A stretch of 26,241 nt of DNA from Phoenicibacter congonensis (lineage in GTDB: Bacteria > Actinomycetota > Coriobacteriia > Coriobacteriales > Eggerthellaceae), in contig JAUMVS010000007.1 of assembly GCA_030530045.1 (NCBI GenBank), forward strand, positions 1-26,241, read 5' to 3'. Each line of letters starts with the position of its first letter. Positions within the stretch are counted from its first letter, which is position 1. Both the position numbers and the translations under genes were made by a program. This document shows positions 8,031-15,943 of this stretch, in pieces. The notes under the pieces are model-generated. The model ran no database searches. It was not told the origin of the DNA and worked only from the letters and a program-made list of their open reading frames with translations.

Positions 8031-8062
8031 AAAACACCCAGGGCTTGCGCTTTGGGTGTTTT
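8031..8062 (+). terminator. Rho-independent terminator after the ABC transporter genes
   Basis: AAAACACCCA pairs with TGGGTGTTTT, and the stem extends inwards through GGGC/GCTT with two G-U pairs to a TTGC loop. It ends in TTTTCTTG. It lies 64 bases after the ATPase stop and closes the plus-strand unit. Confidence 0.85.
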
Positions 8063-8160
8063 CTTGTAGGAGTAAGCCAAGTTAATTACAACGGCTCCAT
8101 AAGGCTTTTTACAAACTCGTTTGCGAAGATTCACTAATTAGCTTTGTGTTGGCGAGCAAA

Positions 8161-8189
8161 GAAAAAGCCCCGTTCCCCGAGGCTTTTTC
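8161..8189. terminator. Bidirectional terminator between convergent units
   Basis: GAAAAAGCC and GGCTTTTTC form a 9-bp stem with an 11-base loop, with A-rich and T-rich arms that can serve both directions. It lies 34 bases after the stop of the minus-strand sulfatase gene, so its main role is probably to end that unit. It also gives a second stop for rightward transcription. Confidence 0.8.
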
Positions 8190-8222
8190 TTTTCAGTTAG
8201 TTGTTCTTGAAAGCAATTGTGG

Positions 8223-10340
8223 TTATGACTTTCCGCCGGTCATTGTGATGCCGGTGTAGCTCCAGTTCGAGAAGTCGGTCGCTTCGCCGGTGATGAGATA
8301 TTTCCACATTTCGTAGGAGTAATGCCCGTCGCTTTGAATCATGTAGAACGTGCGGTTGTCGATGCTTGGGTCGTCCTCGAGCAGTGTCTTGCCATATTTC
8401 GAGTAATCCTGACCCATCGCTGCCAAAATGGTTGCTTGCAGCTGTGACTGGCTGACCGCAGCGTCGCTCACGGTGAGGCCGCTGTTGCTGCCGCTCTTCT
8501 TCACAAACATGATTGGGTTCGTGGAATAGGTGAATTCTTCGCGTGTCGCTCTCGAATGCCAATCGCCGTGGTCGGCAGTGATGATGATTGTCGCGTCGTC
8601 ATAGACGCCCAGCTCTTTGAGCTGCTTGATGTACTCATCAACAATCTTGATTGCTGCGCGGGCCTGCGTTAGCTCGTCTGACTCTCCCTCAGCAACAGGC
8701 TCGACATTCTCGTTAAGTGTGTATGGAATGTGGTCGCCGTTCAGGTGGATGAAGCGATAGGCGCCATTGTAGCCGCGATCATCAATGGTGAGCGGGTTCG
8801 ACTGTAGGTTTTGGTAATACCTCAAGTCGTCGGTCACGTGCAATGTGTCAGCTGGCGAGCCGTCGGAGCTATAGGCAACAACTGCCTTGTTGATGTCGTC
8901 GGTGTAGAAGCGGAAGCGTGCCTTCGCTACCCATGGCATGTCGCGGTAAAGCGAAGCTCTCAGCAGCTCTTTAACAGCACTTTCAGTGTTAACTGTCATC
9001 GAGCTCAAAGGATGAATGTTCATTGTGTTCGAAGCAATGAGTTCTTTCTTTTCAGCCTCGCTCATGCTGTTAGTTTGCAGGTCAGGCGTGTAAATTCCGA
9101 CTGAATAGTTTGAGTCGTGCAGTTCCTTCAAATAGGTCGAGCGCGAGTAACGTGTCTCGCGGTAGTTCACGAGATCCTCGCCGTCTTCCGGTGTAACACC
9201 AGTCAGAAGATATGGAATTGCGTTGTTCGTTGGAATCATGACGCCAGCTGTGTTGTGGAAATAGGTAAAGCCAGTCCACTCGCTCAGCGCGTCAGGGAAC
9301 TGCTGCATGACTGTGTCCATCGTCTTGATGTCGAAGTTGTCGAGCACCAGCATAATGACGTTATTTTTGCTTGCTACTTCATTCATTCCGTCTTCTGAAA
9401 CTTGAACTGGGCCAAGCTCGTCGGAATAGCTGCGGTTGCTGTCTTGGTTGGCGAAAAGGCTTCCCACGCCAACAGCCTGCACGAAGATGATGACGATTGA
9501 AAGCGCCGCCGCGATGAATTGGAAGCGGGCGCGGTTCCAGAATGAAAGCGCGACGAGGCCAACGATGAGCACCGCCCAAACGATAGCCGACATAATCATC
9601 ATGTTGCCGTAGTCGCCCCAGAAGTCGACTTCGCGGCCGTCGGCGATTGGCAGGCCTGTGTTCATGAACATCGCTTGCGCGTAAAGGCAAAGGCTGAAGG
9701 CGAATGCGATTGCGAGCAGGAATGTGAAGACTTTGCCTCTAAAGAGCGAGAGGACGAACGCCACGGCGACAACCACGATTGCAGTTGCGATTGCCATTGG
9801 CGCTGCGATGTCGCTCAGCGTGAAGCTCAAAGAGTTGCCTGCACCAGCAACGATTTCATATGGCGCGACAATGCCAAGTGTGAAGCCGCCAAACGCCACA
9901 ACGATGAGAGACAAAATGAGACGGCGGAACCACTTTGGCTTCAAGCCCTTGTCTTCTTTCTTTGCTGCTTTTTCCTTCTTAATAAAGAGTGCCTTTTTCT
10001 TGGCTTCTTCGTATTCTGGCTGGCCTTCTTCTTGAACAGGGTTGCCGTTCTCGTCGATGCGGCACCATGTCGCGTCGACTTCTTTGCCAGCGTTCTCGTC
10101 GATTCCCAAAAGCTTGACGAGCTTCTTTCTTGTTCTGCGGAAAGCGACGCCGAGCACTGCGGAAAGCGCGACTGCCACGCCCGCGAGCGCCTGGATTGTG
10201 TAGGTCATGACCGATGGGTCGACGTAGGCCGAAGCGGTGTTTGTCATGACAGGCAGCGTTGTGAGCGCAAGAATCAGGCAAGCTACAACGTCAAATGCAA
10301 CAAGCGCGAGTCTCTTGAGAAGAATGTTTTTGCGTGCCAT
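8223..10340 (-). CDS. Membrane-anchored sulfatase/LtaS-superfamily enzyme
   Basis: The product has 705 residues, starting at MARKNILL behind GGAAGGTG; upstream in-frame codons overlap the preceding gene. The N-terminal half has about seven membrane helices (two near 8-65, the rest about 138-298), with a charged cytoplasmic segment (about 68-137) between. The C-terminal half is an extracellular alkaline-phosphatase-superfamily domain. LVLDNFD holds a metal-binding Asp334, PTNNAIPYLLTG supplies the likely nucleophile Thr371, FIHLNGDHIPY is at about 530-540, and TADHGDW (588-594) gives the second metal pair. A nucleophilic Thr and the membrane plan fit a phosphoglycerol or phosphoethanolamine transferase rather than a true sulfatase. 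Its place one base after a CDP-glycerol transferase-like gene supports work on a polyol-phosphate surface polymer. The substrate is inferred. Confidence 0.82.
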   Translation of the reverse strand: MARKNILLKRLALVAFDVVACLILALTTLPVMTNTASAYVDPSVMTYTIQALAGVAVALSAVLGVAFRRTRKKLVKLLGIDENAGKEVDATWCRIDENGNPVQEEGQPEYEEAKKKALFIKKEKAAKKEDKGLKPKWFRRLILSLIVVAFGGFTLGIVAPYEIVAGAGNSLSFTLSDIAAPMAIATAIVVVAVAFVLSLFRGKVFTFLLAIAFAFSLCLYAQAMFMNTGLPIADGREVDFWGDYGNMMIMSAIVWAVLIVGLVALSFWNRARFQFIAAALSIVIIFVQAVGVGSLFANQDSNRSYSDELGPVQVSEDGMNEVASKNNVIMLVLDNFDIKTMDTVMQQFPDALSEWTGFTYFHNTAGVMIPTNNAIPYLLTGVTPEDGEDLVNYRETRYSRSTYLKELHDSNYSVGIYTPDLQTNSMSEAEKKELIASNTMNIHPLSSMTVNTESAVKELLRASLYRDMPWVAKARFRFYTDDINKAVVAYSSDGSPADTLHVTDDLRYYQNLQSNPLTIDDRGYNGAYRFIHLNGDHIPYTLNENVEPVAEGESDELTQARAAIKIVDEYIKQLKELGVYDDATIIITADHGDWHSRATREEFTYSTNPIMFVKKSGSNSGLTVSDAAVSQSQLQATILAAMGQDYSKYGKTLLEDDPSIDNRTFYMIQSDGHYSYEMWKYLITGEATDFSNWSYTGITMTGGKS

Positions 10341-10341
10341 T

Positions 10342-11859
10342 TTATTCACCTTCCTTCTCAAGTTGTTTTTCTGCTTGCTTGCGAAGCACCTCTTCGAGCA
10401 GGAATTCGCCTGCAATTTCAGCGGAATGACCGATGTTGTAAATCGTCTCGCTTCTGAGTTTTTCTAGCTCGGAGTGCCATTCGCTTTGGTGCTCGAGCAT
10501 GTCGGCAACAACGTCACCAAGGGTCGAGAGCTCTTCAGGCTTCATCGACTTGCCAATTTTGTCACGAAGCGAAATGTCAGTTGGTTCAATTCCAAGCTCT
10601 TCCCAATCAGGGTTTTGGACTTTCATCTTTGTGTCAACACTAATCGCAGGTTTGCAAGTTGAGAAAGCAAATTCAACTGAAACTGACGACCAGTCGGTGA
10701 TGATGATGTCGGAGCTAAAGATTGTTTTGTTGGAAGAAAAGTCCTGCTCGAAGTAAAGTTCTTCAGCGGAGACGTGCGCATAATTTGCCTGCAGAGCCTT
10801 CCACCTTGCGGCGTAGCGCTTTGTGTATTCTGGGTGAGGGCGCACGATGATTTTCCATCCGCGGCCAAGAAGCGCATCAATCATTTCGTTGATACAGCTG
10901 TCGAGGATGCAGTCTTCTTGCCATGAAGGAGCGATGAGAATTGTTGGGCGATCGTTTTCCGATTCAAGGTTTGCAAACGCCTCGATTTCCTCGTCAATCA
11001 GAGGATAGCCGCAGTTCACGAGCTTCTTTTCTGGCAAGTTATACATTTCCTCGCGCTTGCGAATTTCTGCATTGTGATGAGGGCCAACGCACATGATTGT
11101 GTCGAATTTGTCGTATGCCTCTTTGCGAGCGACCATGTGAGTCGAGGTCATGTGGTGGAAGAAGAAAATGTATTCCACGTCGTCGCGAATGTAGGAGCGC
11201 TTGATGTAGTAGTTGTCGAAGTCCTCGAGCGTGAGAACGCACACGTCGGCGTCCATCTTCATCATGAGCGTGATGGCCTTTTTCTGCCCGATGTAGTAGG
11301 GGCGAATTCGAGGCTCTTGCTTGGCAATCTCGAAAATTTGGTCGTTCGGGTCGTTCGTGATGTAGTGAATGTTGCCCTTCGAGTGCTTCAGCAGGTGCTC
11401 GATTGCGCCTTTGAAATATTTATAAAAGCCGCTGCCTTCCGAATAGAAAACGATGTGCTTGTCCACGACTTTGAGGAACTTTTTGTAGTCCTGCTTTTCG
11501 CGCTTGGCCAGCGGGTCTTTCTGCCACCATTTCTTTTTCTCTTTGCCGTCGATTGACTCGAGTTCTTCGAGCTCTTTGCGGCTTTCTTCGAGGTCGGCGT
11601 AATCGATGTACTTTTTAGGCTTGATGCAAATGTTGCAGAGTGCCTGAATGATGATTGCCGAGAGGTTCGAGACAATCCAGTAGAAGCACATGCCCGCAGC
11701 GACGAAGATGCCCAGGAATAAAGAAAGGCCAATGGAAAGGCCGTTTGTCATGTTCTTTTCTGCTTTTGATTGTTCTTTTTGTAGTGGGTTGATGCGGTTT
11801 TGCGCGAAGCCCATGGCTACCGCCGAAAGGCAGGCTAGCACTGGCATAATCCACGACAT
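10342..11859 (-). CDS. YidC-like C-terminal half fused to a CDP-glycerol glycerophosphotransferase-like domain
   Basis: The product has 505 residues. Residues 1-25 and about 40-78 are the last membrane segments of a YidC/Oxa1 protein (SWIMPVLACLSAVAMGFAQ, then AAGMCFYWIVSNLSAIIIQ, matching the family's final YW..SN pattern). A charged linker (85-130) leads to a glycosyltransferase-B fold domain of the TagB/TagF-like family: HHMTSTHMVARKEAYDKFD, CVGPHHNAEIRKR, ILIAPSWQED, VRPHPEYTKR with RPHP at 340-343, and IIITDWSSVSVEFAF (385-399). Such enzymes add glycerol-phosphate or ribitol-phosphate from CDP donors. The ATG directly follows the TGA of the YidC N-terminal half in the same frame, with only a weak GAAGACGG ribosome site. 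The two may be read as TGA-ATG reinitiation, or be one broken gene. The sulfatase-like gene follows after one base. Confidence 0.85.
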   Translation of the reverse strand: MSWIMPVLACLSAVAMGFAQNRINPLQKEQSKAEKNMTNGLSIGLSLFLGIFVAAGMCFYWIVSNLSAIIIQALCNICIKPKKYIDYADLEESRKELEELESIDGKEKKKWWQKDPLAKREKQDYKKFLKVVDKHIVFYSEGSGFYKYFKGAIEHLLKHSKGNIHYITNDPNDQIFEIAKQEPRIRPYYIGQKKAITLMMKMDADVCVLTLEDFDNYYIKRSYIRDDVEYIFFFHHMTSTHMVARKEAYDKFDTIMCVGPHHNAEIRKREEMYNLPEKKLVNCGYPLIDEEIEAFANLESENDRPTILIAPSWQEDCILDSCINEMIDALLGRGWKIIVRPHPEYTKRYAARWKALQANYAHVSAEELYFEQDFSSNKTIFSSDIIITDWSSVSVEFAFSTCKPAISVDTKMKVQNPDWEELGIEPTDISLRDKIGKSMKPEELSTLGDVVADMLEHQSEWHSELEKLRSETIYNIGHSAEIAGEFLLEEVLRKQAEKQLEKEGE

Positions 11860-12255
11860 TCAGCCGTCTTCGCTTGGGATGAGGCCCAAAAATTCTGTGC
11901 CAGGTGCGCCGTTGTCGGTGATGACGTGAATGACGTCAACGAGGCCGAACAGAATGAGGATTTGCACCGCAAGCGGGATGAGCGAAAGCATTGGGTGGTA
12001 ATGCTTTTCTTTGTACATCTCGTTTTGCTTTTCGCCGATTGTCTCTTTGTCGCCGTAGTATTTCACTTTCAGGCGGTTGAGCGCCGGCATGAGTTTGACC
12101 ATTACAATCGAGTTCCACTGGCACCAAAGTGACATTGGGAACAAAATGACTTTTGTAATGAGGGTAAAAAGAAGAATTGCTATCCACCAGTTGCCGGTGA
12201 GGTCGTAGCATGGCTGAACAATCAGCATCAAAGCGTTAGTAATCGCCGCTATCAA
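11860..12255 (-). CDS. YidC/Oxa1-like N-terminal half, ended by an in-frame TGA
   Basis: The 131 residues start at a TTG with AAAGGG eight bases upstream; the next ATG is ten codons in. The visible parts are the first core helix WWIAILLFTLITKVILFPM with Lys35 where YidC proteins carry the groove arginine, the cytoplasmic coiled hairpin (about 47-85), and the second helix PLAVQILILFGLVDVIHVI (94-112). It ends EFLGLIPSEDG and TGA. The following codon is the ATG of the next frame, which supplies the remaining YidC helices. The intact insertase fold therefore needs both frames. It lacks a signal peptide and large periplasmic domain, as usual in Gram-positive YidC. Whether it inserts membrane proteins or only anchors the transferase is unknown. 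Confidence 0.8.
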   Translation of the reverse strand: MIAAITNALMLIVQPCYDLTGNWWIAILLFTLITKVILFPMSLWCQWNSIVMVKLMPALNRLKVKYYGDKETIGEKQNEMYKEKHYHPMLSLIPLAVQILILFGLVDVIHVITDNGAPGTEFLGLIPSEDG

Positions 12256-12580
12256 TTATGTTTCCCTTTCGAATCGCCTGCTTGGGAGCCAATTTTTTGA
12301 AACCTACCAAATGCGCCGCCGCGCGTTGCTCCCGTAAATTCACAATACTCATATGCTACCACTGTTTAGCGGGCATTTCTGAATCTTGCATGCATTAAGT
12401 CGGCGTTGTTCAGTGCTTCCCAGTTAGCACAATCACCCGAATGCTTTTCTGATGGAAAACTTCGTATTTACGCAATTTCGTATTTACGAAGTTTTGTAGC
12501 TTTTTTAAAGGTAAAAACGGCAGCTGTTTTCACAACTGGTTGCCTGTCGTAAATGCGCAATGTCTAGCGCAATTGCCCCG
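12256..12580 (-). other. Intergenic region before the YidC-like unit
   Basis: These 325 bases separate the RsgA stop from the YidC-like start, both on the minus strand, and hold no gene that I can support. The part next to RsgA contains an 11-bp inverted repeat and a duplicated 12-mer. The part next to the YidC-like gene must hold its promoter, but no box pair is convincing. Confidence 0.5.
12456..12495. promoter_or_regulatory. Inverted repeat with two TTCGTATTTACG boxes
   Basis: AAAACTTCGTA (12456-12466) and TACGAAGTTTT (12485-12495) are exact 11-bp inverted arms. Inside, TTCGTATTTACG occurs twice (12461-12472 and 12477-12488), each holding a CGTA-TT-TACG half-symmetry, and a related inverted box GTAAATGCG lies near 12550. 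The spacing of 16 bases fits two turns of a repressor array. Read on the minus strand it could also be a weak terminator for the RsgA unit, since the stem ends in TTTT. Confidence 0.4.
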
Positions 12581-13660
12581 CTAGCGGAACTGAGGATTTG
12601 AGTTTTGGTCGTTTTCGTTCACGAGTTCGTGGTAGCTTTTTAGCGAGCGCTCGCTCACTGTCGCTTTAACCGCGCAACCAGGTTCTTGATTGTGTGTGCA
12701 GTCGCGGAATTTGCAATTGTGGGACGCTTCTTCGATTTCTTGGAACGTTTCACGAATGCCTTTTTCGCAATGAATCATGCCAATCGAGCGAACGCCAGGC
12801 ATGTCGACGACTCGTTTTTCCGAAGGTTTTCCGGCATTGACGACAACTATTTCACGTGAAACAGTGGTGTGGCGTCCTTTGTCATCGAACTCGCGCACCT
12901 CGCCAGGCTTGCAAACTTCCTCGCCAGCCATCGCATTAATGAGCGACGATTTCCCCGCACCCGATTTACCAATCAAAATCGTCGTGCGACTGCCCGCGAA
13001 CAACTCTTCGAGCGCAACAGGCTCTGTCGAAAATTTACCTCCGTCCCCAATTTCCGCAGGTGCAAATTCACCTCCGTCCCCGATTGACGCTGCATTTTTG
13101 CCGCGAGAAAAATTATCTCCGTCCCCAATTTCCGCTGCATTTTTGCCGCAGGAAAATTCACCTCCGTCCCCATTTGGCAGGCGGGAGAGGGTGGCGGAAA
13201 GGCCGTCGATTTTCGCGAGGTAGATGTGCTCGAAAGCGTTTTTGATTTCGCTGATTTCGGAAAGGTTTGGGCTACCGAGGTCACATTTTGTGAGAATGAG
13301 ATCCACTGGAACACCAGCATTTTTTGCGACTGCGGTCACGCGACAGAGGTGGTTAAAGTTAAGCTCGGCTGCAACGACACAAATTGCAATTCTGTCGAAG
13401 TTGGCTGCAAGAATTTGCTCTTTCGAGCGGTTCACTGGGTCGTTTCTCACGAGCTTCGTTTTTGGCTTCAAGATTTTATTGATGACAGCGTTATCAAGGC
13501 CTTCTTCAAGCGCGACCTCAATTCTGTCGCCAATCGTGAGAGCCTGCTTTTTCTTTGACATGCGAGCGCAAAATTCCGCACGAACCGGGGCATCGCTGCC
13601 TTCAATCAAAATGAGCGGCAACCCGCGATCGAGCTTAATGACTTCTGCAAACGCCTGCAC
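12581..13660 (-). CDS. rsgA: Ribosome small-subunit maturation GTPase RsgA, with a repeat insertion
   Basis: RsgA is a circularly permuted GTPase that checks late 30S subunit assembly. In its 359 residues an OB-like N-terminal part is followed by G4 TKCD (124-127), then G1 GKSGAGKSS (231-239), G3 DMPGVRS (286-292) and the zinc site C316-x4-C321-x-H323-x5-C329. G3 has Met where Thr is usual (DTPG). Residues about 162-213, between G5 and G1, are not part of the normal protein: they are repeats of GDGGxFSxGKNAAxI encoded by a 45-nt minisatellite. The GTG start overlaps the upstream lipoprotein stop as TAGTG, behind GAGGA. It is the last gene of the unit starting near 16087. Confidence 0.92.
   Translation of the reverse strand: MQAFAEVIKLDRGLPLILIEGSDAPVRAEFCARMSKKKQALTIGDRIEVALEEGLDNAVINKILKPKTKLVRNDPVNRSKEQILAANFDRIAICVVAAELNFNHLCRVTAVAKNAGVPVDLILTKCDLGSPNLSEISEIKNAFEHIYLAKIDGLSATLSRLPNGDGGEFSCGKNAAEIGDGDNFSRGKNAASIGDGGEFAPAEIGDGGKFSTEPVALEELFAGSRTTILIGKSGAGKSSLINAMAGEEVCKPGEVREFDDKGRHTTVSREIVVVNAGKPSEKRVVDMPGVRSIGMIHCEKGIRETFQEIEEASHNCKFRDCTHNQEPGCAVKATVSERSLKSYHELVNENDQNSNPQFR
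13031..13174 (-). repeat. 45-nt coding minisatellite inside rsgA
   Basis: The motif CTCCGTCCCC (plus strand) occurs at 13039, 13072, 13117 and 13162, giving steps of 33, 45 and 45 bases, all multiples of three. The two full 45-nt units (13072-13116, 13117-13161) match at 37 positions by my count. The first copy carries AAATTTACCTCCGTCCCCA (13031-13049), which recurs exactly in ispE at 18915-18933. The repeats are translated as GDGG(E/K)F-type units and keep the frame. Confidence 0.9.
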
Positions 13661-14343
13661 TATTCGTCGTCCTCGTCATCGATTTCTGTGCGCTCAGCTT
13701 TGGTTTTCTTCGCCATCACGGCGTAGGTCGCAATCATCACGCCGCCGATGAGCAGCATCATGATTCCAATTGTGAGCCCGTCGGGGCTAAACGGCGGGTT
13801 GACGGTGTTGCCTTTCGCTTTGACGGTCGTGCTTTCCGCGTGAAAATCGGGCAAGCCGTCGTGGTCGGGGCACGCGATGTGGAAAACGCCGCGAATTTGC
13901 AGCGTGGTGCCGCGCCTGCCGTAGGCGCCGTAGGTGTCAATCATCGAAGTCGTGACGTTCGAGCAATAAACAGTGATGGTGTTGTATTTGTCCTTCTCTT
14001 TCGACTGCAGAGTGATCCAGTAGTGGCTGGCGTCGTAATCAACGTGGCGCATGTCGCCAATAACTTCGCCCTCAATCTGCAGCGTTTGCCCGTCGAGAAT
14101 GTTTGCTGACGAGCTTTGCAGTTCTGAAATTGATGTGTCGTAGAGGAACGATGAGTCGGCATCCTGTGATGGGTTGACCTTGTTTTCTGGAGTCTCAGTT
14201 GGAGCTGAAGCGATGCCGCCGGTGTCGGTTGGAGCGTCGAGTGCGCATCCTGAAAGCGACAAAATTAGGCCTGCTGCCAGGCAAAATGCTAGCGCAAGCT
14301 TAAGGAAGCTTTTTGCTTTTTTATGTTCTGCGAACGTAATCAT
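13660..14343 (-). CDS. Lipoprotein with a predicted OB-like domain and C-terminal membrane helix, function unknown
   Basis: The 227 residues begin with a lipoprotein signal: positively charged start, hydrophobic stretch (14-30) and lipobox LSGC with Cys33. A low-complexity Pro/Thr/Ser spacer (36-63) follows. A globular segment (about 75-165) then has LDGQTLQIEGEVIGDM, HYWITLQSKEKDKYNTITVYCSN and RRGTTLQIRGVFHIACPDHDG, a pattern suggestive of a small OB-fold such as in tRNA_anti-like proteins. A second membrane helix (about 188-209) and an acidic tail TEIDDEDDE follow. It sits between TrkH (22 bases upstream) and RsgA (overlapping TAGTG), so it is co-transcribed. The ribosome site AAAGGAAAA is rather far from the ATG. 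I do not recognise a named family. Confidence 0.72.
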   Translation of the reverse strand: MITFAEHKKAKSFLKLALAFCLAAGLILSLSGCALDAPTDTGGIASAPTETPENKVNPSQDADSSFLYDTSISELQSSSANILDGQTLQIEGEVIGDMRHVDYDASHYWITLQSKEKDKYNTITVYCSNVTTSMIDTYGAYGRRGTTLQIRGVFHIACPDHDGLPDFHAESTTVKAKGNTVNPPFSPDGLTIGIMMLLIGGVMIATYAVMAKKTKAERTEIDDEDDE

Positions 14344-14365
14344 TTATAAATGTTGTCTTTTCCTT

Positions 14366-15943
14366 TTAAAGCTTTGGCGTTTCATCGTTTGCGAGGTAGT
14401 CGAGCACACTCGTTTTTTTCGTGTCGCGGGTGATCCTGTGGCTGTTCGGGCGGAAGCTTGCGATGATTTGCGCGAGCAGCGACAGCAGTGCGATGAACTC
14501 AAGACGTCCTGCCCACATTAGCAAAATGTAGATGAGCTCGAGTCCAACTTGCATGCCCGAGACTGCAATTCCGCAGGTTACACCGCCATTCGAGGTGAGC
14601 GCGATGGCTTCAAACATCGAAAGCGAAGCGTCGTAGCCGTGCGTGATTCCAGCAAGAGTTCCCAGCGTGTAGGTGATTACGAACAAAATGAAAATCGTCA
14701 TTGCGTTTTTAACGACGGTTGGTTCGAGCTGTTTTCTGCCCACGTGATAATATTCCGAAGTAACTTTCGCGGTCGAAGGCGAAACCGACTGTTTTACGGT
14801 GAGAACAATTGACTTTACAATGATGCCCACGCGGTCAAATTTGATGCCGCCAGCGGTGCTTCCTGCCGAGCCACCAACTGCCATGATGAGCGCAAGCGTT
14901 ACAAAAGCACCGGAAGAAAGAACAGTTTTCAGTTGGTTCTGCGAAATGACGGTGAGGCCTGTCGTTGTGAACGCACTGATGATTGTGAAAGTTCCGCGAT
15001 GAACGAGCGCAGGCAGGTTGCTAATGTAGCTACTTTGCAGGGCACTTGCGGTAAAAATTCCCGTCATGACGACGATCCAAATCAAGCCTGTTTTTATTTC
15101 GATGTCGTCGAAAAACATCATCGGCCTACCCTTGAAAATCCAGTAAATGAGGCTGTAGCTAATTGTGCCGATGAGCATTGCAAACATGCAAACGACTTCG
15201 ATTGCGATGGAGTTGTAATACATAATCGAGTCGCTCATCGGGGCAAAGCCGCCGGTGACGTAGGACGTAATCGCCATCCAGAACGCGTGCAAAATCGCGC
15301 GCGTCGGCGCAAGTCCGTCGGCCATCATAATCAAAAACAGGATGACCGTCGTGATTGAAACGACAAGAATTGTGATGCGTAAAATGAAGCGCGTCGCGGT
15401 AACGATGTTTGGAATGACGTGCTCACTTCTGCCTTCGCCCGTGAAGAGTGCCGCCGATGTTCCGCGACCGAAAATGCCCAGCGACAGCGCGATAACGATG
15501 ATGCCCAAACCTCCGCAGAAATGCATCATGAAGCGCATCATGTTGTCGGCGTTCGACAGGTGGTCGAGGTCGGTGATGAGCGAGGCTCCTGTTGTTGTGT
15601 ATGCGGAAAACGCGTCGAAAAGCGCGTCGGTGTATTGAATGTAGTGACCCGAGTAATAAAGAGTAAACGAAGCCGCGACCGAAAGCACGAGCCACGCGAA
15701 GCCTGTAACGGCCACAGCCTGCTGGCGCGAGAGCTTTTCCGGGCTAATTTGAACAAAACAAAGCAGCGAACCAATTGCAGTGCATGCGCCAATTGAAGTG
15801 ATGTAGCGGGTCAGTGGGTTCCATTCCTGAAAAAGAATTGCCGTCACGACGGAAGGCAGCATGATGGCCGCCGAGCCAATGAGCAACATCCCGAGGTAGT
15901 GGACGATGATGCGCAGGTCTTCAAATGTAAAGCGAGCCCACAT
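14366..15943 (-). CDS. TrkH/KtrB-type potassium transporter membrane subunit
   Basis: The 525-residue protein has the four pore repeats of the Trk/Ktr/HKT superfamily. The selectivity-filter glycines are in TTTGAS (116-121), YVTGGFAP (228-235), TTTGLT (326-331) and TSNGGV (450-455). The gating loop after the third repeat, with GGSAGSTAGGIK (357-368), is present. It imports K+ together with a cytoplasmic TrkA/KtrA RCK-domain subunit, which is not encoded in this window. The ATG directly abuts the TAA of a 47-residue membrane protein (TAAATG), so the two are co-translated. The lipoprotein gene follows after 22 bases. Confidence 0.92.
   Translation of the reverse strand: MWARFTFEDLRIIVHYLGMLLIGSAAIMLPSVVTAILFQEWNPLTRYITSIGACTAIGSLLCFVQISPEKLSRQQAVAVTGFAWLVLSVAASFTLYYSGHYIQYTDALFDAFSAYTTTGASLITDLDHLSNADNMMRFMMHFCGGLGIIVIALSLGIFGRGTSAALFTGEGRSEHVIPNIVTATRFILRITILVVSITTVILFLIMMADGLAPTRAILHAFWMAITSYVTGGFAPMSDSIMYYNSIAIEVVCMFAMLIGTISYSLIYWIFKGRPMMFFDDIEIKTGLIWIVVMTGIFTASALQSSYISNLPALVHRGTFTIISAFTTTGLTVISQNQLKTVLSSGAFVTLALIMAVGGSAGSTAGGIKFDRVGIIVKSIVLTVKQSVSPSTAKVTSEYYHVGRKQLEPTVVKNAMTIFILFVITYTLGTLAGITHGYDASLSMFEAIALTSNGGVTCGIAVSGMQVGLELIYILLMWAGRLEFIALLSLLAQIIASFRPNSHRITRDTKKTSVLDYLANDETPKL

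Noticed and set aside
10341..10415. Earlier in-frame start for the sulfatase-like protein adding 25 residues
   Set aside because: The extension lies within the preceding gene, has a Cys/Lys/Asn-rich unconserved sequence, and lacks the good ribosome site found before MARKNILL.
10342..12255. Genome-wide reassignment of UGA to Gly or Trp
   Set aside because: All other genes are long and uninterrupted under the standard bacterial code, and only one in-frame TGA is seen. A reassigned codon would be common.
13031..13174. CRISPR array
   Set aside because: The repeats are only 10-19 bases well conserved, the spacers are themselves repeated, the whole stretch is in frame inside rsgA, and no cas gene is present.
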